Of a DNA stretch of 64,000 nt, positions 43,481-58,800 are shown in pieces (the stretch's first letter is position 1; each line of letters opens with the position of its first letter). Below the pieces are notes generated by a model. It did not search any database, had not been told where the DNA came from, and worked only from the letters and a program-made list of their open reading frames with translations. The stretch covers positions 1,311,625,324-1,311,689,323 of the forward strand of contig NC_090444.1 of assembly GCF_031143425.1 (NCBI RefSeq), written 5' to 3'. The translations under genes and the position numbers were made by a program. The stretch comes from Pleurodeles waltl. Taxonomy: Eukaryota > Chordata > Amphibia > Caudata > Salamandridae.

Positions 43481-46400
43481 CATTATTGGTTCTGGTCACA
43501 TGTCACATGTGGTAAGTATGTTCTAGACATTCTAAAAGTATGACAGGGGAAATCTCTTTGTGCCTTTTGCACATACACAAATGGGGTCACCACAAATGAT
43601 GTCCTCAGTGCCAGTCCCATTAACTTTGCCCTTTCTGCCAGGAGTTACAGATATCAATGTTACTGGAGACTTCAGGGGTGGTAGGGTAAAATTATGGAGA
43701 TCACTGGTGGAATTCAAGATCTACTTCAGGGATGAGTATTATTACGAGCAAATCAGTGATTCTAGGTCTGCACTTCCTCTGCAGCGCCTCTATGCCACAG
43801 AGTTTCACTTGGAAATTTTGTCTGCTTTCAGCACTTGGAGTCCCTGCCTGAAATATAGCATGGATTTGCAGCAGATTACAGAATTACAGAATTCCTGATG
43901 GGGTCGATAACCTTGTTACTCAACCTATCGGGAATTCTAGGGCCCCCTATTATCGGCCACATGGTAGTTAAAAGTAGTATAAAGGGCACTTGCTCAACAC
44001 TCTTAATAGCGATGTTTACTATGAGCTATCAAAATGTCTATAAATGTGTATGGTGGGTGTACATAAGTATTATTATAAATAAATATTATTAGATGGAAAT
44101 ATTAGTATACGTGCAAAATATTTTATATACATAAATATTAATAATCGAAAGCAATTTGACCAATTTGAAAATAGGTGTGATCATAAACAATTATTCAGTA
44201 AATCCCTAAACGTATTGATTTTCTGATATACTTTGCAGAATTCTTGACAAATGATTTGAATCATTTATGGACGTTTGCATATTTATAGAGGACTATCAAA
44301 TAAACATAAGTATGATTATTGCCACACTATTGAAGGATCCAAAAGCAAGCAGCCAGAATGTGTCCAAACCAGCCTTAAAAGCACTCCACTGACTCACAGT
44401 AGGCGCAAACACATAGACTCTCTTCTGGTGATACATCCTCCCATGATAGCATACTTTCCCACGTTTAGAAGGCGCAGACAGAGGCATATATAGAAACGAC
44501 ATTAATATTTAATTTGGGTGTCGTGTATGCCTTGTTATAGTGTAAAAGATCTGCCCTCAAAAGGAACAATAGTGTGGAAGGGTTCACGTGAAATTAAAGA
44601 GAGAGCGTAGACAACAATCAGAAAAAGGTGAGATAAATGCAGATGCTGCACAGTAAACCAAGAAATTAAAAGAAACATCCTGGCAGGGGGTGTGGCACGT
44701 GTGGGTGAAAAGAGCTAATGCAGGGTAGACAAAACGAAAATGTCCTTTTTGACCGGAATCCCATCACTTAATTTGGCTCCTCAGAGGAAAACAAACAGGT
44801 TTCCAGAGGAACAGCTCTGTTCCGAAGACTGCATTTAGGTCAATAAAGATAAAGTTGAAAACAATTTATTCCCCATGCTTCCATAAGCAAATACCTTCAT
44901 TATAATAATTGGTTCAAAAATGCATTGTCCTAGAATTCCACTTACCAATTGCGATGCAATGTCACCATTAAATTCTATATTAACCAGCCTTTCAACCTGT
45001 GTATCATCAAAATAATTGGCCTTTTAGTAGATCTGACTAACTGACAGAAATTCGCTAATAATTACCTATGGCAGCATTTGTACTATTGTGTTGTTTATTA
45101 GGACACTCCACTAATGAATGCATATATTTTAAACAATTCTGTCCACAGACACGCAGATTATCATTGCAGTAATTCTTTTTGGGGGTTGAAGGCATGCATC
45201 AGTGAAGATAAAACCGACTTTTAATTGAATTCGGAAGAAAAACCCAGTATGTAGGACGATCATTACTTACAGTATAATAATATATTAATTTTGTCAATTT
45301 GTGAGGATATCATGTCAACTTTATGACAAGTTTACAGATTTATTGAGATGAGGTTGAAATTCAGGGCTACGCTTCCCATACGTAAATTATGTGTGCGATG
45401 CCTCTAATTTGCAAGGTATTTTCAGCAGCATGTGTTTTGTCCGCACTGCTACGATGTGGTGCAAATGAGCGATATATCTAAAAACGCAAATACATATTTC
45501 TGCAGTAGTCCGGTGGAAACTCAGTGTGGAGGCATCTTGGAGAATCTGTGAGGTAAGATAAACAGAAAAAAAACAGGACAAACATATTTGACATTACAAT
45601 TCATTATGTTTTGTAGATAATGGTATTTAGATAAAGCCTGCACACAATGGTGGCTTATGCTGTGAAAATAGCACCTGGAAATGCATAAACTATTTTTAAA
45701 TAAATATAGGAGCATGGAAACAATGGAGGCTATTTTTATGAGGTATCGTTGGGAATGCAATTGTGCCACCTTGTCTTAGGGATAGCGAATGTAAATGTAC
45801 TGGAATTATTAAGCATGCTGCTGTATTACACATTTGGGGTTGTGCCCTGTTTTTTTTATGCGCCCTTACACACATAAGCACACACATAGAAAGGTTTCTT
45901 ATTTGCATGCATTAATTTCCGTGTGCTCTCCAAGGTATGATATATTTTTTTTACATGTTTTACTTATGTCACTTATTATTGTGAAATGGGATGTTTAAAA
46001 GGGTAACCACAAAATTACCAACAGTGTCGTTTTGGATAAAAATCCATTCTTTTGCACGTGTATATTTTATTCCTCTCATACTTCATCAACGTATTTTCTT
46101 TCTGCAAAAATGTTGACAACATTTTTCCTATAAATACTCACAACTGTGCTTTAGATTGCAGTAGTGGGGCATCGTTAAAATCCAAGAGCAACTTTTAAAT
46201 GTTGTCGCGTCTGTTGGCGTCAATGCATACCTCGAATAAAGTATAAACTTCAGTGCGGAATGATAAATGAAATAATTCAGCTTCCACTCTTCTTAGAGAT
46301 GAGGCGTATTACATGCGATGTTCTGCATTACGGTGGTTCTCATTAGCACACATTTAACAGTTAAATATATAGTTTGCATAAACATTTTTGTGTTGTTATT

Positions 46401-47060
46401 GCAACTAGCTATTGCGTGTAATTTTAAGTATGCAGATATAAACCATGCAGAAATGTAAGGCATCATTTCAAACCTTACAACTTTTCTAAGTGTCTGCCCC
46501 TGTTTGTGTGCTTTTCTATTTCTCTATTCGTCTTTCTTTTATTTTATCCCACTCTCTACCTGTCTTTTTTAATTCCTGTTACAAATTAGTCTATTTTTCC
46601 TTCTTTCTATCTGTGAAACTTTCTGTAATTCTGTCTGTTCCTCTTTTGGTCTACTAGTATATTCATTAAAATGTCTTAATCTTTTGATTTGCTTGGGTAA
46701 ATGTTTATCTCTCAGTTCATCTTCCTAACTATCCTTCCAAATTTCGTCTTCTTGTTTGGTCAGCTCTCGTTTCTGTCACCACTCACCACTTCTTACACCT
46801 GCATGACTATCTGTCCTTCCTCCATCTGTTGGTCTATAAATCAAGTACCCCCTCATGTACCCACTCATCAGTTGGCTCTTAATTAATTTATTTTATTTAA
46901 GTAAACCTGCTATAATTTTTTTTATCTCAGTGGGTGTCAGTAAATCTATTTATATTTTTTAACTATCCAGCTTATTTTTTTTTCTTTTCCGGTCTTTGTC
47001 TTCCTCTTCTTAGTTGAGCATGTTCTCTTGCCTGCCTATCTGCCTATTTACCGTTAAGTC
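43481..47060. other. No recognised gene
   Basis: AT-rich. The 112-codon frame at 43560-43898 (GSPQMMSSVPVPLTLPF near its start) has no motif I recognise and directly follows the LTR leader, so it may be decayed retroelement sequence. A pyrimidine-rich tract lies at about 46500-46860. Confidence 0.4.
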
Positions 47061-47067
47061 TAATTAT

Positions 47068-47314
<247 letters not shown>

Positions 47315-47319
47315 GCTTT

Positions 47320-50300
47320 TTTGGTACGATAATGCCTTAGGCATAGCAAATATGTATTTTGCAATGTCTTGGATTATGAAAAAAACAGGGAACACTTTGT
47401 TTAGTACAATACCGTTTGACTTGGCTATTTTAAATAATTAGAAGAGAAAATAATCAATTATTTGTTCGGGAAGCAAGGTTTAGTAAACCATATTTCATAA
47501 CCTTAATAGCACATTTCTATATCTAATAAAGGGTTTTGCAATATTCTGCTGCAAATGTGCCATTTTAGCAACCGAAAATAAAACGTTTTGTTTGCCTTGT
47601 CATGGAGAAAATAATGACTAGACAAAGGATATTGAATAAGAGGCCCTGTATGTTTTGATAATTGTATTTTCCTTGCGCATTGCCAAGCTTACAGGCTAGC
47701 TAATGATAAGGCAATTAGAGTGAGACTAGGTGGGGTTCCCAATTGGAGAAAAAAATAAATGAACTTCGTAGTATAACTTCCAGAAATTATGGAACATAGA
47801 TTCCCAAATAATAATCTATATGTTTTTTTATTACATTTGTAGAACAGGTTGGCAAAGATTTATGAAATATTGCATCACACATGTCCCAGAGGCTTTTACC
47901 AATTTAACCTTATTCCCCCTTTTACACCTACAGACATTCACAGTATATATATGCCTATTTATATAAGTAAATTTTCATACTTCGCTACATTGTTTCCTGA
48001 TGCACAAATATCAGTGGTTTCAAAATCCATTTCATACTTTTAAATCATTTTCATTAATTTCAGTAAACGACATAATTCCTGTTAATTATGGATTTGATCT
48101 AATAAGGGTGTCAGCCTCTGTGTGATATCCTTCTACTGCTAATTAGCACCCAGTCTGAGAACGCACATAGGTAAAGAAAGCATCATATCATGACAGTGGG
48201 TTTAACCATCATTACCTTGTTTAGTCAGAATCACCTCGAGGAAACAAATATCTGAACATTCTCATTACAATTGGGGGTTATTGCTACCCCAACCTTGCTG
48301 ACGAGTCTTCAACAAACACTAATACAGTAGGCAGAATGTGCTTCCTAACATAGTAAAACATTTTTTACTGAAACCTCGCCTTTACATTTTCTCTTCTATT
48401 TACTGAAGACACTTATCTAGTAACATGCATTATCTAACTTATCTATTTTAATAAACACTGTCCTGTTTAAAAAGAATATAATTTTCATATAACATGCAGC
48501 AAAATAAGCACGATTTGCAGTGTTATATTCCAACAAAGTCATGCTGGGAATCTGACGATATTTGCAAACCAAACAGATTTCTACTTCCGATGGTCTAGTT
48601 ATACCATAATGGCCAGTTACCAAGCGTTATGGACATCGAAAGTTGTTTTTTTACGACTACTGCAGTCTTGCAAACAGTATAGTACACCATTCAACTAAAT
48701 ATTTTCAAAAACATTTTCCTATTTGACTTTTTAGCTTTTGATGCAAAGTACATCTGAAATAAACATATAACATAGCAAACACATGACTGATAGCATGTGC
48801 TTTGACCTAAGAAAGCCATTTTAGGATTCTGGTGAAAGACCTACACCAGCCACTTGGTTAACTACTGGAATATGCTATCTGTAGTTTGGATAAGAGAATA
48901 TTACTCAGTTCAGTTTTTCAAAAACTAGAATTTAAATGAATACATTTTGCAATGTCAAAAACTAATCTTTCTACAGAAGGGAAGGTTTCTGCAGCTGCCC
49001 TCCTTTATGTTTGCCTAACAAGGGTATTGATTGCAGTTGAATACTAGGTTTTGTTAACCTTTGCCAGTAAAAATACTGAGTAAACAAAAGACTGTGTTGA
49101 AGCTGGAGAGTATACTTTGAAGCTTTCATTATCTAAATGTATTTCGTCATCATTATCAACTAATTAACTGGTAAGAAGATAATCAGACTGAGACTCTGCA
49201 AATTTTACATAATGAATCCAGTATGATATTGTCCATTCAAAATATGTTTTCAGACCACAGTTGCATACCTGCCTTTTTGTGTATTTATTTATCCTTATCT
49301 GTATCCTCCATCCCTATTTGTATTTTTGGCAGTCTTCCCATTTCTCAGCCTACCTCTATTTCTGTCTATCGCTGCCTCCATTGGTAGCATCTGCAATGTC
49401 AGAAAAAATCCCACTACCATTACCTTGTGAGTGTCCAGATTTGCAGAGCCTTAAAAGACCATACAGGATGTCTTAAAGAACCATTAGTAAACATTCACCG
49501 GGGTAAGGCTCCTAATCTTATAAGGCGTACAGTGTATCCTGGGACATTTTTTCACTGCGGTGTAGACAGGTGTGTCAGCGTAAACAAACATAGGCTTATC
49601 GCACCCTGCAAGAAAAGTCAATATGACTGTTCCAGCTCCTTTATGCGGTACCTCGCCTCCTACCAGTGAAGACATAGCCCTGCATATTCTGTACTTACCT
49701 TTCTTACTAATTACAATTAACAATCTCACATTTTATCTGTCTTTGACAGGCTTTTTATCTCAATACCTCTCTACCCTTGGAATTACGCTTCTGAAATCAT
49801 GTGTTTTAATGGTGTGCACAATCTTCTTTAATGATTTTGCTAACATACATTTCTCTGTTATTTACAGCTATGTTCATGCTTATTTGTGCTTTCAGGAACG
49901 TGGCATGGGGACATGCAATGACTCTTAAAAGTAATATATTTTTGCTGCTACTTTATATTATGGATTTACATTTGTTGCTTTGTGATATAAGAAAGTGTGG
50001 CTGTTTTTTTTTTTTTTTTTTTAAAGAAGCATATAGTAGTTACTGTGACCTGCACTTAAAGTCTTCATTGCTAAATCAAACAGTAGAAAATGTGTATTCA
50101 ATTGGTATGTCAATGAATTTCTTGCGATTTTCAGACATTGCTAATTAATTGAAAAATACAAGCAGACATATCATGCGTGTGAGGTGTGCTTAATTTTTTT
50201 TTCATTCTTGTTTGTTCATGATGATGCATTTAATGTAAAGAGTGAGCCAGGGGATTTGGAATAAACCGTCTATAATAGAAGCAGGCTTTAATATATAGGA

Positions 50301-53034
50301 AATGAGTAAAAAGACTGAAATGTCTCAGATGGCAGTGGATGCAACACAAACCAACTAATGGTACAGTGCAGCTTATGAGTGCCCTCCTTGCAAATTTGCA
50401 AGTTTTTACTAATAAAGATATCACACTTTGAATGTGTCTATAAACATATTTTTTGATATTTTATTTCCATCTTTTAATAACTCCTTTGTTGCTTATATGT
50501 TTTGTGCAGTTAAAGAACACAGCCTTTCATCCTTCCACGTTTGCTAGAATGAGTTCCATTTGTTTGGGAATAATTTGGCTGCTTATCTTTTATGAGCTAA
50601 AAGATAATTCATTTTTTGGAATGTCCAATCAAAATGGGCACATAATTATGTTAGCCAGATAATGTCTGAGTAATGTGAACTTTACCCAAAGGCATATGTG
50701 GTGTTGACGAGTTTGTGAGTTTGAATCCTGGCAAGACAGACTCAGCTTTGCAGCCTTTCGCCGTCAATACACTGAGTAACCTACCTTTATTGGGTAATAG
50801 TAACAGCCGCTATTTACAGCACCACGAGATGCCAGACATGTAGTGTGAGTCACTCAATAAAAAACAAGCTTTTACTATTACATAGATATATATACATGTT
50901 CACAAAATATACACAAGTAAGAAAGACTTTTAGTTGGTGTATAATGTATTAGGTATTAAACCTATTGTAGCTTAATTTTTGATTCCCTGGGTAGATACAT
51001 GCCGCACTAATTATGATACCTTATCAAGTGCCTGTAAAGTGCAGGTTTTGAGACACAAGGACCTGTAGACTTGCTGGTTACTTAGCAACTGGTGCTTTAG
51101 ATTTGATTTTTGACCTGATTTGAAAGTAAACATGTAGGCGATACTGACCATATTTTGTGAAAAGGCCTTTCCACCTTCAGTATTTACCAATATCATATTC
51201 CTTTTTATCCCTATCCTGGGTACATTGATGACTTTTTAACATTCAACACACAAAGAACTATACATGTTCTGCTGCAGCCATTTGAATCAGTTGTAGGTTT
51301 GTAACTAGAGATCTGCCTTTACGACCACAGTTATTCTTCTTTATCATTTGTTTATTTAAATGACTTTTAAGAAAAAAAATATTTTGCAGCATCAGCACTT
51401 GTTTCCTCCACATTGTTATGATTTTGCTACCGACAATCTACTCACATATTGCTAACTGCTAAAGTATAAGATATAACTCAATGTTAGTGCTCCAATGTAA
51501 TGGGTGTATGCATGGATCGGGTTTTGAACACTTCGTTATCGATGAACTGAAAAAATAGCACAGTGTTGAACAATAAATTCAATGACTATGTCAAGGGCGA
51601 CACCTATACATTCACAATCTAATTGTATTATCATTTGATCCAATGAGATTTTATTCAAATTGTACATAGACTACATTCAGAGTCTCTTAAGGAAGTTCTC
51701 GAAAGTCAAAAGAATAATTCATAAGATTACAGTGTGTAATTGCCATTCCCTTGATAGAGGGGTGTAACAAACCCACACTGGCTGTTCACTGACCAACCTG
51801 CAGTGCAGCCTTCGGTAATGTAGTCATAGCAATTAGAAAATCTTTATGATTTACCCCTCAAAATTGCATTTACGAGTTTCACATGATCATTTGAAGCAGA
51901 AGTTTAAACAATATTGTCTGTGACCTTGCATTCTGCTATTTCAGGCTGCCAAGTCATCACCCCATTCGAAAACCCGTGGATTCATGTTGGCACATTTGAG
52001 TCTTGCTAAAGCAACACTGTCCTAGGAGCACAAGCCTAGTGCTAATACCTTAGTGCTAAAACCCTGCTTGATGGCCGCAGGCACCCTTCATTAAGACTTT
52101 AGTGAAGGGTGCCTTAAAATGATGTTTAGTGGATGTGCAGAGTAGGGACTTCTTTACTCCTTTTTTGCCAAATCATATGTATTCATCCCATCACATTTAG
52201 AATATTGAGAAGATGTTTCCTTGCACTATTTCAGCGTATGGCATACATTTCTTTTCACGCACATAGTGAAATAAAACAACATTTTATTATAAGTTGTTTA
52301 TTTAATGTTATTTAGGGTAGTATATATTGTGGACATGGCTTCAGAAAGCAACAGAACACCATACAGAGTAGGAACACAGAAACACGAAACCTGAATAGTC
52401 ACAGACAGTGGAACAATGGTTACAATTTTAAGGCTGATTGCGTGAGTAGTTGGAGTACCAGCATGAGTAGTGGACCACTCATACCAGGTTAGTATACATG
52501 TACTTAACAGCACAAAAGGTATGTGCAAATACAGTACGTGTTATTAAAATTAAACCAGTTCCTGGACATAGCTTTACCTGTCAAAATGAAGTTTTAAAAC
52601 TCTGATGCAGGTTACCTTTTAAAAAAAATATATTTAGACTTTTAAATTAAATTTTAACTCCAAAAATAATGCCTGTCTACCTTTATTCGGATACTGTGCA
52701 GCAGAATAAAGTTCAACAGCTGTGGCTAATGGAGATTTCAACCAAATTCTGACATGGCTGACGCCTATGTTGTAATTTCTGATGCATTGATAAGCATATT
52801 CCATAGTGTTTAAAAGAGACACATTTCCTATTTCTTTGGCACGCTCTGTAATACTTAAAGAGATCATTGAAACATATGTGCCAACATTAAGTATGTGTTG
52901 AATACTGTGATACAACTTTATAGCTTGTGCTTGTGCCATGCCCCTAAATCATTCCATATGATTAAAGTCTGGTAAAGTACGTAAAAGAAAGAAACAATAC
53001 TGAAATGGCTACTGCAAAAGAGAAAATAAAAATC
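47320..53034. other. No recognised gene
   Basis: AT-rich unique-looking DNA with a T19 tract at about 50004-50022 and one 16-bp hairpin at 52079-52113. Frames such as 49831-50148 have no recognisable domain. Confidence 0.45.
52079..52113. repeat. Hairpin with 16-bp arms, one mismatch
   Basis: AGGCACCCTTCATTAA and TTAGTGAAGGGTGCCT are separated by 3 nt. GTGCTAATACC and TTAGTGCTAAAACC just upstream hint at a short degraded element. Confidence 0.7.
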
Positions 53035-53037
53035 TAA

Positions 53038-53563
53038 GGGCCTCATTACGAGTACAGCGGTCCATGGACTGCTGTACCCGTGGTGGCAGTCTGACCACCT
53101 CAACCTTCGCGGTCTGACCCCTACATTACGATGCTGGCGGTCAGACTGCCAGCACACCGCCGCCACCATCAGGATCAGAGATCTCGACCGATTTGCAGTG
53201 GTGCAATTTGTGGTCAGCCACGGTGGTGCCGAGTTTGGCACAACCACTCTGATTACAACTTGCCATTCCACTGGCCTTTCCATCTTGGAAAGGCTGATGG
53301 AAAGGCAGGGATGGGGCCACGTGTTAGGACCATCGAAATGCGCACTATCTGCCATGGCCCCAGTGCCATGGCACCCAGTGTGCATTCTGAGGGCACTCTG
53401 GGCACCGTCTGTGCGACGGCATTGGGCTTGGCTCCCTGAGTGCTGAGGCCAATGCTACCGCATATCATAATACGATGGTGGGGAGGCTGCCATCTTGGAA
53501 CCCGCCTCCCCACCATCATATTGGCAGTCGGGCGGTCGGATCACCGAAATTGTAATAGGGCCC
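53038..53563. mobile_element. Harbinger-type MITE, 526 bp, TSD TAA
   Basis: Left end GGGCCTCATTACGAGTACAG and right end ATTGTAATAGGGCCC, flanked by TAA at 53035-53037 and 53564-53566. It contains hairpins such as ACAGCGGTCCATGGACTGCTGT at 53054, GGCCTTTCCATCTTGGAAAGGC near 53275, and GGTGGGGAGGC/GCCTCCCCACC at 53476-53518. It is more decayed than the two multi-hairpin copies. No coding capacity. Confidence 0.82.
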
Positions 53564-54345
53564 TAAGAGTTTAACTTAAAGTATTGTGACAGTACACATG
53601 ATATAATCACCAAGAGATAATTACATCTTGACTTGTCTTGGGTTACGAATTACCTGTTTTTGTTCCATGTTTGAAAATATTTTTCAAATACTACACTTAG
53701 ATGAGTGAAAATTTGCTGACAGCAAGTCTTACTTCTTCACCAGACTGTGTTTAATTTTTTTAATCGTTCATAATGTGAAAGTTTTGCAATACTCTAGGCT
53801 GATACAGCAAAGCATTTTAAAATAAATATTTAAAGATGAATTTCACCCCAACGCACACATCAGCCGCCTAAACTCGTGCATTTGCAGTTTGAAAATACAG
53901 GCTTATTGTGACTTAGCATACTCATGTATGAAAACATTTGAAACAAATCAACATTTTTCCCAATAAAATAAAATATTGTTGCATATTTTGTTTCAGGAAC
54001 AGGTGGGCTTTATTTAGTTTTATTAAAATTCCTTAGGAAAGTCAAATCGGTTGTATGTGAAACTGTTCGGAGAATTAGTAGATTTCTTCACTGATGCATA
54101 TAAATTATGCATCTTGTGATGGTATCAATATTTAAATTTTTCGTATTTGCAGAAATTATTGGCATGCACTTATGATTTTAGCGTTAGATAAGGAATATGG
54201 TTTTATTTAGTTAACACGTATAATTTAACGTCTTTATTAGCACCGTCTATGTTCTGTAATTGTGATTTTTTGGGGGCTTTACAGCTGAGCATTCTTCAAC
54301 ATTGATTTCTTCATATTGCTTTGTAGGGATATATGCATGCCCATA

Positions 54346-54400
54346 TGTGTGGGTGCGTGTGTGTGTGCGCGTGCATGCTCACATTTGCGAGTGTGCCTGC
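54346..54400. repeat. (TG)n-rich microsatellite, imperfect
   Basis: GTGTGTGGGTGCGTGTGTGT then GCGCGTGCATGC: alternating purine-pyrimidine sequence with Z-DNA potential. Confidence 0.8.
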
Positions 54401-55085
54401 ATGTGTGTAGGCAGTCAAAATTCTTACTGTTCATTGAAACAAGAAAAGAGGTTATACAAATAGCTGAGAGGGTAATGCCCATTACATTGTCGTACACAAT
54501 GTGAAACCGTAAACACCCTGCTAGCTTGAAAAAAATGTTTCTTGGCTGAGAGATACTTCATGCTGCAGTTACGGTGTATATGCAAAATTCCATGTGAAAT
54601 GCATTATTTTCTTTATATGTATTTACATAAGCAATATTAGTTAGATATTAACACATCTTCGTGGTTGTCGTTGGAGTTTGTAACACAAATGCGGTATTTT
54701 TGTTTCGATAATGATTTTCTGTCATTAAGTGAAAAAGTAAATTCAAGTTATTAGTTGCAAACTATTTGTGACAGATTGAAATAGCCGCATAAGACGTTCA
54801 AATAATTTCTTAATATGTTGTAGAGTAAGACGTCCAATGATGACAGGCAAAGGACCCACCAAAATCGTATTTTTTTTTTTTTTAAAAGACTCGTGAATTT
54901 ATTAAAAGCAAAGCCGGCAGCTAAAATTAGTTAGATAATTAATTTGGGACGATGAAAATCCATACAAGAACGTTCCTGCTAGTTTCGAACCATATGGGAG
55001 TGATGTTTTTACTGAATCTAATAGAGCATTTATTTCGGAGCTTCTGATTTAGGGTTTTCCAGCCACTACAAAAAGACGGACACGA

Positions 55086-55127
55086 GCGCGCGCGCGCCCA
55101 CACACGCACGCGCACACACGCACACCT
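55086..55127. repeat. (CG)n(CA)n microsatellite
   Basis: GCGCGCGCGCGCCCACACAC then CA/CG mixtures. Strictly alternating purine-pyrimidine over about 40 bp, a Z-DNA-prone tract. Confidence 0.85.
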
Positions 55128-55355
55128 CCGTCTGAAGATCCCCCATTGGAAAACCCACAGCCAGCAGGCCACACCCTGCATTCTAAGTCGCACAACACCA
55201 CTAATAGGCCACGCAAAGGTAAAAAACAATGTCACTCAAAAAATCTCGCAAACAAACATATATCAAAATACTCTCAACAAAATGTCCTAAAAGGATATGC
55301 CAATAAAGGGACAGGAAACCATTTAGTAAAAAAGTCAAAACTCATTATAAATTCT

Positions 55356-55897
55356 GGCCCAGATTTATGGTGGTCAAGCGCTAATCCAACCCCCCATTAG
55401 CATCATTTTTTTGACGCTTAATGTGGCGTTGGAAGGGCAAAAATTCTGCAGCATATTTACAAAGTGGCACAATGCTTGCATTGCGGCAGTTTGTAACCCC
55501 TTGCACCACATTATGCCCGTGCCAGGCATAATGTATTCAAGCGGGTGTTCCAGTAGTAGGGGAGCCATAAAAATGGCGCAAAGGAATCTATGAGATTCCT
55601 TTGTGCCATTTTTATATGTATTTTTTTAATGCCTGCCAAGTGCAGGCGTTAAGAAGAGGCTCCCATTGTGTTCCGTTGGCCCCTGGGTGCTTTGCAGGAT
55701 TAGCGTAAAAATATTTGACGCTAGCCCTGCAAAGTGCCGGACTAGTGTAAAAAATTATGACACTAGTCCTGACTACCGCCATGGTGTACCGTATTTTTAA
55801 TACGGCGCATACATGGTGGCTTTAGGGGAGGGCACTAAGGGGTGCAAGAAAAGTAGCGCTGCACTAGCTGCAGCGCCACTTTTCATAAATCTGGGCC
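55356..55897. mobile_element. Non-autonomous terminal-inverted-repeat element, 542 bp
   Basis: Left end GGCCCAGATTTATGGTGG and right end TTTTCATAAATCTGGGCC are inverted repeats of about 14 bp. Internal hairpins include GCCTGCCAAGTGCAGGC near 55632, a TAGCGT/GACGCTA pair near 55698-55722, and GACTAGTG/CACTAGTC near 55739-55768. Target duplication is not clear (ATTCT left, TCAAT right), so the superfamily is open. No coding capacity. Confidence 0.75.
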
Positions 55898-58800
55898 TCA
55901 ATGTCTTTCTCCACAGAGTGGACTTCTATCAGCAGAAACAGGTTTCTAAAATTAACTCCTAAGTGAATGTAAATTAGATCACACAAGTGCAGGTGCTGCA
56001 TGCCTACTTCCAGTGCGAGCTTTCTGACTTTGTCTCATTCATTCTTAGATTGCGTTAATCCATTTTTCAAATGATTTAAATAAATGTATGTCCCCCAATT
56101 ACCCCCAGGTTCAATTACAGTACATTTGTGCTCATCTGTTTCCATAAAGAGCCTTCCTAAACCCACTATTCCCTTCTGATGAGCACTAAATGTTTTCTCA
56201 GTGCTTCTTTCATTTATGTGCTAGCTGAAATTATTCTCACGTATGGGAAGAAAGAGGAAACATTTTACAACTAAAGCCACAGCCCTGTGGTTGCAATTCA
56301 CATGTTTAGAACGTATGTGGGCTGCATTGCAGACATATGTAGTAGTGCCAGGTAATTTCAAACCCACATTTTCACCAGATGACCAAAGTAAAAACAATAA
56401 TTGCACCGATTTACCAGCGAATAAAAAATACATTTGTGGTATGAGACCAGTGTGAAAATGACTTTTCCAGTGGTTGGTTGGTGCAGACTTTTTTTCACAC
56501 GTTTCTGCACTGACTTAACGGTGCAAATACCAATGTAAAATTTCCTGATTTCCACATTTATTTGATCTGATGTTAATCAAGAATACCACCAAAGTGTCGT
56601 AAAATCAACATTTTCCTACTAAATCCACAACAAACACGCCCAAGAATAGATAAACGGTATAACTAGCGAATGCATTTATTTTCAGATAGAGAACTGAGTA
56701 AAAATATGTCCAAATACTTTCACAAAACTCCTAATCCCAAAGTGTTATACATTAAAGAATACAAAATAAAAAAATCGGACAGAGTAAATAGAAAATGAAA
56801 GCGAACGTGCAAGAGTCGATACAGGTGGGAGTCATAATGTACTAGAACGGACCAGTGCATGTATGAAGACGGATTGCCAATGCTTTAAACCACTTAGGAT
56901 GAAAAGAGATACACAGAGCATTCGATACATTTACTTAAAATATATTGAGGATGGACACCTATAGATTTTTTCGGTCATTGGTGTAGCAAAGGATGACGAA
57001 TGTTGCCATTCCCAAATGCTAGTTGTCACATTAAAAAGGAGGTATTTTGTTAATATTCACTGAGAGCCTTATTGGCAATAAACATAACGCCACACGTCAC
57101 TTCCACATAAACATAAAACCAACAAACGTTCCTGGCAATACATATTGGCATAATTCATCTTGACCATTTTCTAAAGTAGGTCTTGGGCCTTCCTGCTGCG
57201 AATATGCCCTACCTTCCACAACACTATCATGTTAAGAGATCACAAACTCTGTAAATGTTGCTAAGACATGGTAGACCCCACTTTTATAATACATAAGAAA
57301 AATATAGACATGGAAATAAGAAAAATATAGATATGCAACTATAGAACTAACCTAAATCAGTGCTGATCAAATCTCTGGCTGGTTTTTATGTATAATCACA
57401 ATTGAAAGAATGGAGGCGCTGATACAATAGATCATGTCAATCATTCCTCATCATAAACCACCTTCAGCAACATATAGGAAACAAGCCTGTGATATCCCAG
57501 ACCAGTTCAATGCTCCCTATTATAATTGTGATTGTTAAAGAATGGGCTGTCCCTCCATAGCTCATGCTAATCTTGGTTACAGTGCCCCTGAAGAGACCAT
57601 CACTAGACTAAGCTGGAGCATTACAGCCTGTCTTCTATTTCCCATTCACACCCTAGTAATGAAGGGAATCGAGAGTTGTTGCTGCTTTGAGCTTATGCAT
57701 AAAGGCCCATAGCATAATACACAAATTGCTTCCTGGGTCTGGACAACGTGACAATACAGAACTATCAGACTATGACACTCAAAATGTGTAAAGTGTCTTT
57801 GTTTTATTTTCAAAGAAAAATATTGACTCGTGATAGCACAATTGTTTCTCCTGAATAAATGTACATGTGTGCCCGGCATTCAGCCATAAGCGTCTGGAAG
57901 AGATGAAGGCTGAACAGTTAAGTGCAGTGACTACACCGCATTCTTAAATCAATTGAACTCGACTACTCAATTGTTTTGTTGCAAACATATATGCATGTAT
58001 ATGTATTCAGTGATGAAAACAAAGGGTGAAGGGAAGTTATGATTGGCATTGTTTTTTACACCAAAAATAGGTTTTAAAAGCCTTGGAGAATCACTGGATA
58101 GCATAAATAATCTCAGAGACGAGAATTTATATTGCCCATAACCCTCTGAAAGAGATGGCGATGAATGTAGTATTATTTATTGGTTTGAATTTATGTTGTT
58201 TCACAACATTGTACTTTTAGGTGGTAGTATTTACTGCTATAAATATTGTGCATTCATAAGCTTTAAATTTAGTGTTTGAGGTATGAGTTGCTTCTCTTTT
58301 GTGTGAGTTAGTTGCAGCCCTAAACAAGTCTCACAAATTTCTGTGGTTTTTAGGTTTTAATTCATAATCAATACTAAACTTTAACTTTGTTTTTTCAGTG
58401 AATTCCTCATGGTTTCTATACCTCTATGTGTTAAAAATAAAGCTAACCAAAACTTCAGTTAATCAGTAGTATTTTTAGTGTTTTTTGTTGTATAGGGCAT
58501 CCAACAGTTTTCTGTGGCCACACCACAGCAGGCAGCCAACCCCAGCAGCACTTTGCCCTTGGTCTTTTGCAGTGAGGTTTGTCCTATGGCTGGGCTTTGC
58601 GCTCAATCTGTGGCAGATAAAATGTAATCCTGTTTCTTAAATAACTGAATGAAATCAATTTTTGATTGCAGTAATAAAGAATGATGTGGATTTAATATGC
58701 AGCTTGAAAGAGCAGTGCCCCCTCTCCTCGCACAATATGAGACGATGTTGTGAAAACCAGTTGGGAAACCAAATGCTCTGAGTGAATATGTGAATGGATG

